DNA of 9,073 nucleotides from JBBIPA01 sp037443085 (GCA_037443085.1 JBBIPA010000065.1:1-9073), one strand, 5' to 3'. Counted from the first letter of the stretch, positions 1 to 5,903 are shown. Program-made: numbers and translations. Notes: generated from the letters alone by a model not told the origin.

Positions 1-1
1 T

Positions 2-688
2 AGTCACCAAGGGCGGGAGTTGCTATTGATAGATACTGCTGGCATCAGGCGGCGTGGACGTTCCAGCACGGGCGTAGAATATTACAGCTTGATTCGAGCT
101 TTGCGTGCCATTAATCGTTGCGATGTCGCCCTGTTGGTTGCGGATGCCACTGAGTTTATTACTGCTCAGGATGTACATATTGCCGGTTATATAAAGCAGG
201 CGGGCAAAGGTATGGTGCTGGTGGTTAATAAGTGGGACCTTGTCTCCGAGTATCCTAAGGAATCATATGTGCAGCAGATTCAGCAGCGGCTGAAGTTTAT
301 GGCTCATGTGCCCGTTCTTTATGTTTCAGCTAAATTCAGGAGTGGTATAAATGAGATAATACCCAGGGCTCTGCAGGTTTTGCAGGAAAGGCAAAGGCAA
401 TTATCTGACCAGGTAGTGGATAAGCTTATTAAGGATGCGGTGATGGCTCACACGCGGCCACGCAAAGGCTTAAAACAACTTGAAGTTATTCGTGCCTATC
501 AGGCGGGCATCAATCCGCCGAGCTTTGCTCTGCTGGTTAATGACCCGGAGCTAGTGCACTTCTCTTATCAGCGCTATTTGGAAAACAAGCTCCGGCAAAC
601 CTTTGGTTTTTCCGGTACCTCATTGCGAATTCTCTTTAAGAAGGCAAAATCCAGAAAACTTCAGAAAGTGGGGGGTAAGAAGATTTGA
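2..688 (+). CDS. der: Ribosome biogenesis GTPase Der (EngA), 3' part only
   Basis: Der is a tandem-GTPase assembly factor for the 50S ribosomal subunit. The gene enters from the left edge in the frame whose first whole codon is at base 2, so the first G domain and the start of the second are missing. Visible are the second G domain's G3 (LLIDTAGIRRRGR), G4 (NKWDL) and G5 (VSAK), followed by the C-terminal KH-like RNA-binding domain, including HTRPRKGLKQ, the NPPSFALLVNDPELVHFSY stretch and a typical ending with GTSLRILFKKAK and a basic tail. Stop is TGA at 686-688. It overlaps the next gene by 4 bases (TTGA), which implies translational coupling. Family assignment is secure; nothing in the visible part looks degraded. 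Confidence 0.95.
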   Translation, partial: SHQGRELLLIDTAGIRRRGRSSTGVEYYSLIRALRAINRCDVALLVADATEFITAQDVHIAGYIKQAGKGMVLVVNKWDLVSEYPKESYVQQIQQRLKFMAHVPVLYVSAKFRSGINEIIPRALQVLQERQRQLSDQVVDKLIKDAVMAHTRPRKGLKQLEVIRAYQAGINPPSFALLVNDPELVHFSYQRYLENKLRQTFGFSGTSLRILFKKAKSRKLQKVGGKKI

Positions 689-1346
689 TAGTTGCTGAAT
701 TCATAATTGCTGCGGTGATTGGCTATCTCATGGGTGCTATTCCGTTTGCTTTAATAATTGGCAAACTGATGGGAGGGGTTGATATTTCTAAGCACGGTAG
801 CGGTAATCTTGGTGGTACCAACGTGTTGCGTGTCCTTGGTTTCAAGGCAGGTGCTCTTACAATGGCTCTCGACATAGTCAAGGCATTTNNNNNNNNNNGC
901 CGGTACTGCTAGCAAAGTTTATCATAGGTGATAGTGTGCTGAATATAGCTGGTTTCCCTCTTAATTGGCAATGGGGTCAGGTGGTAACTGCTTTGATGGT
1001 TATGGTGGGGCACAACTGGTCAGTATATATCAAATTTCGTGGTGGTAAGGGTGCAGCTGCTTATTTTGGTAGCTGGTTTGCCATTTTCCCCGTGGCTGCT
1101 TTGTTCGGAGGTGCGATTTTGATAGTGACGGTTTTGCTGAGTAAATACATGTCCTTGGGTTCTATACTTGGCTCATTAAGTATCTTGTGTTTTTTCATGG
1201 TACTGACGGTGCTTGATGTATCACCCCCTGTCTACCTGGTTTACAGTATGGTAGCTGCAGCCTTGATTATATATCAGCATCGGAGCAATATCAGCAGGTT
1301 ACAGGCTGGCACCGAGAATCGGATGGGCAGAGGCCGTGCGGGGTAG
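685..1346 (+). CDS. plsY: Acyl-phosphate:glycerol-3-phosphate acyltransferase PlsY, interrupted by an N run
   Basis: PlsY is an integral inner-membrane enzyme that transfers an acyl group from acyl-phosphate to sn-glycerol-3-phosphate, the first acylation in phospholipid synthesis. The TTG start at 685 overlaps the der stop and has a purine-rich SD (GGGGGGT, 670-676) 8 bases upstream. All three family motifs are present: KHGSGNLGGTNVLR before the gap, then GHNWSVYIKFRGGKGAA and YQHRSNISRL..GTENRMG after it. Several hydrophobic membrane segments are evident. The 10 N at 889-898 split the gene: the frame is 1 before and 3 after, so as written the reading frame breaks. Codons run on openly from base 900 (PVLLAKFIIGD), so this is one intact gene with a mis-sized gap rather than a pseudogene. 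With about 3-4 residues restored the protein would be about 220 aa, normal for PlsY. It functionally pairs with gpsA downstream. Confidence 0.93.
889..898. other. Run of 10 N (assembly gap or masked bases) inside plsY
   Basis: Ten undetermined bases lie between LDIVKAF and the resumed PlsY frame (PVLLAKF). The flanking frames only join if the true length is 2 modulo 3, so 10 is not the real length. Comparison by memory with other PlsY proteins suggests 3 or 4 residues bridge this point, which fits 8 or 11 missing bases. Confidence 0.95.
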
Positions 1347-1407
1347 TTTGTTATTTCATATTCCTGATTACAAACGCACGAAAACTCGTTTTTGGGGGTA
1401 ACTAATT
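1347..1407 (+). other. plsY-gpsA intergenic gap
   Basis: This 61-base spacer has the gpsA SD (GGGGGT) at its 3' end. A 4-base stem (ACGA-AAAC-TCGT) followed by T residues is present but too weak to call a terminator. No convincing promoter hexamers were found. Confidence 0.5.
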
Positions 1408-2406
1408 ATGTCCAAAGTTGCTATTATCGGTGCTACTACCTGGGGCAATACTCTGGGCAGACTGCTGGCAGACAATGGGGCTATGGTTAGCGTTTGGGCG
1501 CGGACTGAGGTTAGTGCCAGAGAGCTAAGACAGGAGCACCAAGTGAGCCTATCGAAAGACGTCTCTGGTGGTTCTCTCTCCTTTACCATAAATCTTGACG
1601 AGGCATTAGGTACAGCCGAATTTGTTATCTGTGCCGTGCCGGCTCAACGCATGCGGCAAAACATTAGATTGAGTAATACTTATTTAGATGCTTCCATGAT
1701 ACTGATAAGCGTGGCCAAGGGACTGGAAGCAGAAACTGGCAAAAGGATGTCGGAAGTGATAGCAGATGAGGCTGCCGCTGTTTCTCAAGATATGATATGT
1801 GCTCTATCCGGACCGAATCTTTCTGGGGAAATTAATCAGGGATTGCCTGCTACATCGGTGGTAGCTGGACGGGTCATGGAGGTTAGCAAAAAGGCGCAGA
1901 AGTTGCTAGATGCACCAAATTTCTCCGTTTTTGTCAGCGATGATATCGTTGGTGTTGAGCTATGCGGCGCCTTAAAGAATGTCATCGCCTTAGGGGCTGG
2001 AATTATGGATGGACTGGATATGGGTAACAATGCCAAAGCTGCATTTATAACCATGGGCTGGAGCGAGATTGTTTCGCTCGGGATAGCCTTAGGGGCTAAT
2101 CCGGCCACTTTTTATGGACTGGCTGGTTTGGGTGACCTCATAGCCACCGGTAACAGCCCGTTAAGTCGTAATCACTATGTGGGTTACGAACTGGGTAAAG
2201 GACGACTTCTGGGTGACATAATTACTTCTATGGCACATGTTGCTGAGGGGGTCGATACGGCTATAGCTGCCCACGGTTTGGCGAATAGGTTGAAGCTTGG
2301 AACACCGATTATAGACCTTGTATACAGTGTGTTATTCGAGTCCCTACCGCCGGCTGAGCTATCAAGGCGGTTTAAGAACGGGCTGAAACCTGAATCAACC
2401 CCCTAA
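1408..2406 (+). CDS. gpsA: NAD(P)-dependent glycerol-3-phosphate dehydrogenase
   Basis: GpsA reduces dihydroxyacetone phosphate to sn-glycerol-3-phosphate in the cytosol, providing the substrate of PlsY encoded just upstream. At 332 aa the length is typical. The N-terminal Rossmann fold starts VAIIGATTWGNTLG, where the usual GxGxxG reads G8-A-T10-T-W-G13. Other family marks are CAVPAQ, AKGLE (K104), the SGPN..E..QGLP segment, and the C-terminal catalytic region CGALKNVIALGAG (K190), GLAGLGDLIAT (D243, T247) and SRN (R254), then a TPI..VY.VLFE ending. The ATG at 1408 has an SD-like GGGGGT about 9 bases upstream. A 61-base gap separates it from plsY; no clear promoter was seen there, so cotranscription is likely. 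It converges with dnaJ. Confidence 0.94.
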   Translation: MSKVAIIGATTWGNTLGRLLADNGAMVSVWARTEVSARELRQEHQVSLSKDVSGGSLSFTINLDEALGTAEFVICAVPAQRMRQNIRLSNTYLDASMILISVAKGLEAETGKRMSEVIADEAAAVSQDMICALSGPNLSGEINQGLPATSVVAGRVMEVSKKAQKLLDAPNFSVFVSDDIVGVELCGALKNVIALGAGIMDGLDMGNNAKAAFITMGWSEIVSLGIALGANPATFYGLAGLGDLIATGNSPLSRNHYVGYELGKGRLLGDIITSMAHVAEGVDTAIAAHGLANRLKLGTPIIDLVYSVLFESLPPAELSRRFKNGLKPESTP

Positions 2407-2429
2407 CTATTGGTTGGCATTTCTCCAGT
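2407..2429. other. Convergent gpsA/dnaJ junction
   Basis: Only 23 bases separate the two convergent stop codons. No stem-loop with a T tract is visible on either strand, so the two transcripts probably overlap at their 3' ends or end by a Rho-dependent route (inference). Confidence 0.4.
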
Positions 2430-3524
2430 CTACTCAATAATTTCGTGGTCTTCGACTTCAGGAGTTTTGGCTGCGGGTAGGGTTTTGGCTAATTCTTCGA
2501 AAAGTCGCCGCTGGTTGGCATCCATAGATTTTGGTGTCACTACTCGTATTATGACCATTTGGTCTCCCTTGCCTCTGCCGTGAAGTCGGGTTATGCCTTC
2601 GCCTTTGATGCGGAACACCTTTCCGTTTTGAGTACCTGGTGGTATCTTCAATTTTGCTTTACCACCTAGAGTAGGCACTTCTAAGTCATCTCCCAGAGCA
2701 GCTTGCGCGAAATTAACTGGAAACTCATAGAATATGTCAAAGTCTTTACGGACGAAAAACTTGTGTGGTTTAACGGAAAAGTTGATGTAGATGTCGCCAG
2801 GTGGGCCACCGTATCTTCCAACTTCGCCTTCGTGGCTGAGTCGCATTTGATAGCTTTCATCTATACCTGGAGGAACGGTAACCGTGAGTTTGCGTTTTAC
2901 CCTTTCTTTGCCGCTACCTTTGCACTGGCGGCAGGGGTTGTTAATCACTGTACCCTCGCCTTTGCAATGCGGACAGGTGGTGGTGTGAACGAAACGCCCG
3001 AAAAGGCTTTGTTGGGTCCGACGCATTTCGCCGTTGCCGTTACAGTTAGGACATTTTTGTGGGCTTGTTCCTGGTTTACTGCCCAGGCCTTGACAGGCTG
3101 AGCAGTTTTCGATGCGCGAAATCTCGAATTGCTTATCTGTGCCGAAGACAGCTTCTTCAAAAGAAATGGTTAGGTTAACTCGCAGGTCAACTCCTTTTTG
3201 TGGAGAGCGATGTTGAACTCTGCCAGTAGTGGCGCCAAAGAAAGCATCGAAGATGTCGCCCAGTCCACCCAAGCCGATATCTTCGAAACCAAACCAATCT
3301 GCTGTGGCTACATTTCCATAGCGGTCATAGGAGGCGCGCTTTTTGGCGTCGGAGAGAACCTCATAAGCCTCATTCAACTCTTTGAATTTATCTTCAGCTC
3401 CTGACTCGTTGTTGTGGTCAGGATGATACTTAAAGGCTAACTTGCGGAAAGCCTTCTTAATTTCCTCGTCACTGGCGTTTCTTGGAACCCCAAGTATTTC
3501 GTAATAATCCCGATTGTTGGGCAT
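2430..3524 (-). CDS. dnaJ: Type I chaperone DnaJ (Hsp40), full zinc-finger form
   Basis: DnaJ is the co-chaperone that delivers unfolded clients to DnaK and stimulates its ATPase through the J domain. The 364-aa protein has a J domain at about residues 5-70 with H34-P35-D36, and a short Gly-rich linker (about 79-101) with GDIFDAFFG. It has a complete cysteine-rich domain of four CxxCxGxG repeats at C141, C158, C184 and C198, and two C-terminal client-binding beta domains ending near residue 350, with an acidic tail. The four repeats make two Zn sites in this family. The start at 3524 has GAGG about 10 bases upstream. The gene stands alone, convergent with gpsA (23 bases between stops) and divergent from the Nudix gene; dnaK and grpE are not in the window. 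Family assignment is secure. Confidence 0.95.
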   Translation of the reverse strand: MPNNRDYYEILGVPRNASDEEIKKAFRKLAFKYHPDHNNESGAEDKFKELNEAYEVLSDAKKRASYDRYGNVATADWFGFEDIGLGGLGDIFDAFFGATTGRVQHRSPQKGVDLRVNLTISFEEAVFGTDKQFEISRIENCSACQGLGSKPGTSPQKCPNCNGNGEMRRTQQSLFGRFVHTTTCPHCKGEGTVINNPCRQCKGSGKERVKRKLTVTVPPGIDESYQMRLSHEGEVGRYGGPPGDIYINFSVKPHKFFVRKDFDIFYEFPVNFAQAALGDDLEVPTLGGKAKLKIPPGTQNGKVFRIKGEGITRLHGRGKGDQMVIIRVVTPKSMDANQRRLFEELAKTLPAAKTPEVEDHEIIE

Positions 3525-3546
3525 AATAAAATAACCTCAACTTTTC

Positions 3547-3575
3547 AGTATAGCTGACGAATCAGCCTTTAGCAA
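3547..3575 (-). promoter_or_regulatory. Predicted sigma70-type promoter of dnaJ
   Basis: On the minus strand a -35 TTGCTA (3575-3570) and a -10 TATACT (3552-3547) are separated by exactly 17 bases. They match the consensus at 4/6 and 5/6. Transcription would start near 3540, leaving a short leader that contains the GAGG ribosome-binding site before the ATG at 3524. Confidence 0.6.
3553..3566. repeat. Perfect short palindrome in the dnaJ promoter spacer
   Basis: GCTGA-CGAA-TCAGC is a 5-base inverted repeat with a 4-base centre, lying entirely within the 17-base spacer of the predicted dnaJ promoter, next to the -10 box. The position suits an operator, but five-base arms can arise by chance and no known operator consensus (CIRCE or HAIR) matches. 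Confidence 0.4.
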
Positions 3576-3610
3576 ATTTCAAATAGGCCATATCGCCAAA
3601 GCTGTAGAAT

Positions 3611-3639
3611 TTGTTTTGCATGTGGTCGTGATGTATGAT
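3611..3639 (+). promoter_or_regulatory. Weak predicted promoter of the Nudix gene
   Basis: TTGTTT (3611-3616), 17 bases, TATGAT (3634-3639). The -10 is good (5/6), the -35 poor (3/6). The expected start point near 3646 is only a few bases before the ATG at 3650, implying a nearly leaderless transcript. Confidence 0.4.
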
Positions 3640-3649
3640 TGATTGCTAA

Positions 3650-4222
3650 ATGAAAGAGAAGCTCAGGCAAGCTCTGGCTTTGCGGCGGAAGATGAGTTTA
3701 AGCGGCAGAGGGTTGACCGAGGCGGCGGTGCTCATGCCGATTTTCTGCAAAGATGGTGAGTATCACATCCTTTTCACCCAGCGGAGCGATCAGGTAGCGC
3801 ATCACAAGGGTCAGATATCATTTCCTGGCGGAGCTCGTAGCGATGTTGACACCAGCCTTTCGGATACAGCCCTTAGAGAGAGCTGGGAGGAGATTGGATT
3901 GGAAGCCAGTGATGTGGAGGTCTTGGGAGAACTGGATGATACACCTACAACAACATCTAGTTTCAATATCTCACCTTTTGTGGCTTTTATTCCCTATCCT
4001 TACCAGTTCACTCTAAATTCCTATGAAATAAATGAGGTTTTCAGTGTACCAGTTTTAGCCTTGCTGCATAAAGCTAAAAAGAGAGAGGAACGTTACACTT
4101 TCGGCGGTGAGGTTTTTATTGGTTATTCCTACGAGTATGATGAGAGGTTGATATGGGGGGCCACAGCTAAGATTGTTCAGCAGTTTCTTGAAGTTTGGCA
4201 ATCAGTGAGTGGAGCTCAGTAA
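3650..4222 (+). CDS. Nudix hydrolase, CoA diphosphatase type (NudL-like)
   Basis: Probable hydrolase of coenzyme A or acyl-CoA, cleaving the pyrophosphate to 4'-phosphopantetheine and 3',5'-ADP. The 190-aa protein carries the CoA-specific signature directly before the Nudix box: LFTQRSDQVAHHKGQISFPGG (residues 41-61) resembles the LLTxRSxxLRxHxGxxxFPGG pattern. The Nudix helix follows with R76-E77 and E80-E81-xG (RESWEEIGL), the metal-binding core. An Asp replaces the first Glu of the general Nudix pattern. The ATG at 3650 follows a TAA that closes the only nearby upstream in-frame ATG (3635). No SD is visible, and an internal ATG at codon 15 (3692) is an alternative start. It ends 8 bases from the convergent hsp20 stop, and its last codons form one arm of the hsp20-flanking inverted repeat. 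Confidence 0.88.
   Translation: MKEKLRQALALRRKMSLSGRGLTEAAVLMPIFCKDGEYHILFTQRSDQVAHHKGQISFPGGARSDVDTSLSDTALRESWEEIGLEASDVEVLGELDDTPTTTSSFNISPFVAFIPYPYQFTLNSYEINEVFSVPVLALLHKAKKREERYTFGGEVFIGYSYEYDERLIWGATAKIVQQFLEVWQSVSGAQ
4206..4219. repeat. Left arm of 14-base inverted repeat flanking hsp20
   Basis: TGAGTGGAGCTCAG, located in the last codons of the Nudix gene, is the exact reverse complement of 4738-4751. Each arm also contains the palindrome GAGCTC. Confidence 0.9.
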
Positions 4223-4230
4223 TAGACATT

Positions 4231-4710
4231 TTAACTTTTGGATTCTGCTTTTTTACCCTCGGCTATTTGCTTTGCCTTGACCTTGATTTGCTTTGGTTTA
4301 ACCTCCTCCGCCTTGGGAAGCGTTAGTATGAGGACGCCATCTTCGAATACTGCCTCCGCCTTATCGCTCTTGACTTTAACCGGGATGGGCAGTGAGCGAC
4401 TGAAGGTTCCGTAGCGCCGCTCCTTATAGAAGTAATTCTCCTCCTTGACCTCCTGTTCCTCCTTGTGCTCACCCTTGATGTTGATTGTACCATCAGTGAT
4501 GGAGATATCTACCTCTTCTGGTTTGAAACCAGGAAGAGAGGCCTTTACTACTATGTCATTGGCAGTTTGGTGCATATCTATGGGTAGTTCCCATGTTCCT
4601 GACGCCGGCCATAAGCGCGGAACCCGAACAAAGCTGTCCTCAAACAGCCTGTCCATAGCATCCCTCAAACTTGTCATTTCTCTGAATGGTTCCCATCGTA
4701 CGATGTTCAT
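4231..4710 (-). CDS. Small heat-shock protein, Hsp20/alpha-crystallin family
   Basis: ATP-independent holdase that binds unfolding proteins in the cytoplasm and keeps them refoldable for the DnaK and Clp machines. The 159-aa sequence has an N-terminal segment WEPFREMTSLRDAMDRLFED, an alpha-crystallin domain at about residues 39-134 (WELPIDMHQTANDIVVKASLPGF, then the EDGVLILTLPK strand with the family G-V-L at 125-127), and a C-terminal I-K-V (142-144), the IxI/V anchor used in oligomer assembly. The tail is Lys/Glu-rich. Translation is favoured by a near-perfect SD, AAAGGAGGT (4717-4725), 6 bases from the ATG. It is divergent from the dnaJ2-hspR-clpC operon with a strong promoter of its own. 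A 14-base inverted repeat brackets the gene. Confidence 0.95.
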   Translation of the reverse strand: MNIVRWEPFREMTSLRDAMDRLFEDSFVRVPRLWPASGTWELPIDMHQTANDIVVKASLPGFKPEEVDISITDGTINIKGEHKEEQEVKEENYFYKERRYGTFSRSLPIPVKVKSDKAEAVFEDGVLILTLPKAEEVKPKQIKVKAKQIAEGKKAESKS

Positions 4711-4737
4711 ACTTTTACCTCCTTTTATTTAGATATT

Positions 4738-4751
4738 CTGAGCTCCACTCA
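4738..4751. repeat. Right arm of 14-base inverted repeat flanking hsp20
   Basis: CTGAGCTCCACTCA, a perfect inverted copy of 4206-4219. It lies between the hsp20 promoter and the hsp20 SD, at about the predicted transcription start, so it would form the very 5' end of the hsp20 leader. Confidence 0.9.
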
Positions 4752-4757
4752 TAATAA

Positions 4758-4786
4758 ATTATAAGATACTTAAAATAATTTATCAA
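4758..4786 (-). promoter_or_regulatory. Strong predicted promoter of hsp20
   Basis: On the minus strand TTGATA (4786-4781, 5/6), a 17-base spacer and TATAAT (4763-4758, 6/6). The predicted start is near 4751, giving a leader of about 41 bases. Such a near-consensus housekeeping promoter in front of a heat-shock gene fits control by a repressor rather than by an alternative sigma factor (inference). Confidence 0.75.
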
Positions 4787-4787
4787 G
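4769..4787 (-). promoter_or_regulatory. Candidate HspR (HAIR-like) operator over the hsp20 promoter
   Basis: The minus strand reads CTTGATAAATTATTTTAAG: CTTGA, 9 bases, TTAAG. The known HAIR consensus is CTTGAGT-N7-ACTCAAG (CTTGA-N11-TCAAG), so the half-site is right, the far arm has one mismatch, and the spacing is 2 bases shorter. It covers the -35 box and spacer. Part of the match is forced by the -35 hexamer itself, so the assignment is tentative. Confidence 0.35.
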
Positions 4788-4825
4788 ATAGTTAATAGGC
4801 ATTATAATTATTTATGGAACGTATA

Positions 4826-4854
4826 CTTGACAAAATTTAAGAAGTCATTTAAGA
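4826..4854 (+). promoter_or_regulatory. Candidate HspR-type operator elements over the dnaJ2 promoter
   Basis: CTTGA at 4826-4830 is followed by TTAAG after 6 bases (4837-4841) and again at 4849-4853. The octamer ATTTAAGA occurs twice, 12 bases apart (4835-4842 and 4847-4854), and TGAC/GTCA (4828-4831, 4844-4847) form an inverted pair. The repeats cover the -35, spacer and -10, as a repressor site should. The spacing is not that of canonical HAIR, so this is suggestive only. Confidence 0.3.
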
Positions 4855-4855
4855 T
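4827..4855 (+). promoter_or_regulatory. Strong predicted promoter of the dnaJ2-hspR-clpC operon
   Basis: TTGACA (4827-4832, 6/6), a 17-base spacer, TAAGAT (4850-4855, 4/6). The predicted start is near 4862, leaving a leader of about 24 bases to the ATG at 4886. It is divergent from the hsp20 promoter, with about 40 bases between the two -35 boxes. Confidence 0.7.
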
Positions 4856-4885
4856 AATGCAGGTAAAAGACTAAGGGTGAGGATT

Positions 4886-5869
4886 ATGCCAGGCAAAGAT
4901 TATTATGCTATTTTGGGTGTGGGGCGTAGCGCTCCTGAAAAAGAGGTAAAGCAGGCTTATCGGCGGCTTGCCAGGAAGTATCATCCTGATGTCAATCCTG
5001 GGGACAAGGCGACTGAAGCTAAGTTTAAAGAGGTAAACGAGGCATACGAGGTGCTTTCCGACCCGGAAAAGCGAAAGAAATATGATCAATATGGTGACCA
5101 GTGGCAATATGCCGACCAGTTTGCCAAAGCCGGTCAAGGGGCTCAGTGGGATTTTAGCAGGGGTGGCACCTCTACCACATTTGATTTTGGCGACTTAGGT
5201 GATTTAGGTGACATCTTCGGTGGTGTTTTTCGGGGCTTTGGCACTGGCTCAGGCACTGCTAGCCGTTCTGCCAGGGCCAGAAGTATGGAATATCCGGTAG
5301 AGGTGACACTTGAAGAGGCTTATCAGGGAACAAAGCGTGTTCTTCAACTTCAGGCTGAGGAACCTTGCTCAGCTTGCGGCGGTAGCGGTAGGGCTGGCAG
5401 AGGACGATGTTCTAGTTGCGGTGGTTCAGGCAGGTTGTTGAAACCTAGGAGGCTTGAAGTCAAGATACCACCGGGTGTCGGAGACGGTTCAAAGGTGCGA
5501 ATTGCTGGTCAGGGCAGTCAAGGCTATGGTGGGGCTAAAGGCGATCTCTTTTTGGTAGTGAAAGTATTGCCTCATCGAATCTTTGAGCGTAAAGGTGATG
5601 ACCTTCATGTTGAAGTGCCCGTACCCTTAGTAACCGCCATGCTTGGCGGTGAGGTGGGAGTTCCAACACTTAAAGGAAATGTGGCTTTAAAAGTGCCGCC
5701 GGAGACTCAGAACGGCAAGGTGTTTCGGTTGGCAGGTCAGGGTATGCCACATTTGAACGACTCTTCGCGAGGTGACATTTTTGCTAAAGTGAAAGCGGTG
5801 CTGCCGACACAATTGACGCCGCAGGAGAAGCAGCTTTTCGAGCAGTTACGAAAATACCGTTTGGGTTAA
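4886..5869 (+). CDS. DnaJ-family co-chaperone with a half zinc-finger domain (DnaJ2/CbpA-like)
   Basis: A second J-domain co-chaperone for DnaK, 327 aa from the chosen start. The J domain (about 4-70) has H33-P34-D35. A linker with the repeated GDLGDLGDIFGG follows, then a reduced cysteine region with only two CxxCxGxG repeats (C161-G168 and C175-G182, six residues between them) instead of four, then the two C-terminal substrate-binding domains (KIPPGVGDGSKVRIAGQG; VPPETQNGKVFRLAGQGMP). The two repeats could bind one Zn, whereas classical DnaJ has two. I chose ATG 4886 (MPGKDYYAILGV, the usual J-domain beginning) over the in-frame GTG at 4877, which would add MRI and lacks a well-placed SD. 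It is first in a probable operon, with hspR starting 34 bases downstream, and divergent from hsp20. Confidence 0.92.
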   Translation: MPGKDYYAILGVGRSAPEKEVKQAYRRLARKYHPDVNPGDKATEAKFKEVNEAYEVLSDPEKRKKYDQYGDQWQYADQFAKAGQGAQWDFSRGGTSTTFDFGDLGDLGDIFGGVFRGFGTGSGTASRSARARSMEYPVEVTLEEAYQGTKRVLQLQAEEPCSACGGSGRAGRGRCSSCGGSGRLLKPRRLEVKIPPGVGDGSKVRIAGQGSQGYGGAKGDLFLVVKVLPHRIFERKGDDLHVEVPVPLVTAMLGGEVGVPTLKGNVALKVPPETQNGKVFRLAGQGMPHLNDSSRGDIFAKVKAVLPTQLTPQEKQLFEQLRKYRLG

Positions 5870-5903
5870 GCATTGCCACTGTATTATTGAGGTGATAAGA
5901 TAG

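Noticed and set aside
936..1346. Separate short membrane protein starting near 936
   Set aside because: The same frame is open back to base 900 and matches PlsY; the apparent start is an artefact of the N run.
1374..1395. Intrinsic terminator between plsY and gpsA
   Set aside because: The ACGA/TCGT stem has only 4 base pairs and A-T rich surroundings; too weak despite the following T run.
2411..2521. 10-base direct repeat TGGTTGGCAT at 2411 and 2512
   Set aside because: Short, one copy is within dnaJ coding sequence, and a pair of this length is expected by chance in 9 kb.
2703..3101. 132-codon open frame antisense to dnaJ, plus further open frames antisense to dnaJ and clpC
   Set aside because: They lie wholly inside strongly conserved genes on the other strand, have no SD or recognisable domain, and are expected from codon bias of the real genes.
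3525..3649. CIRCE element (HrcA site) near dnaJ
   Set aside because: No TTAGCACTC-N9-GAGTGCTAA or close variant is present here or in the hsp20-dnaJ2 intergenic region.
3830..3905. Degenerate Nudix box in the Nudix hydrolase (Asp instead of the first Glu)
   Set aside because: CoA diphosphatases commonly have this spacing and an acidic Asp there; the REx2EExG metal core is intact.
4711..4751. RNA thermometer (ROSE or fourU type) in the hsp20 leader
   Set aside because: The SD AAAGGAGGT has no complementary UUUU or CCUCC-like stretch in the 41-base leader to hide it.
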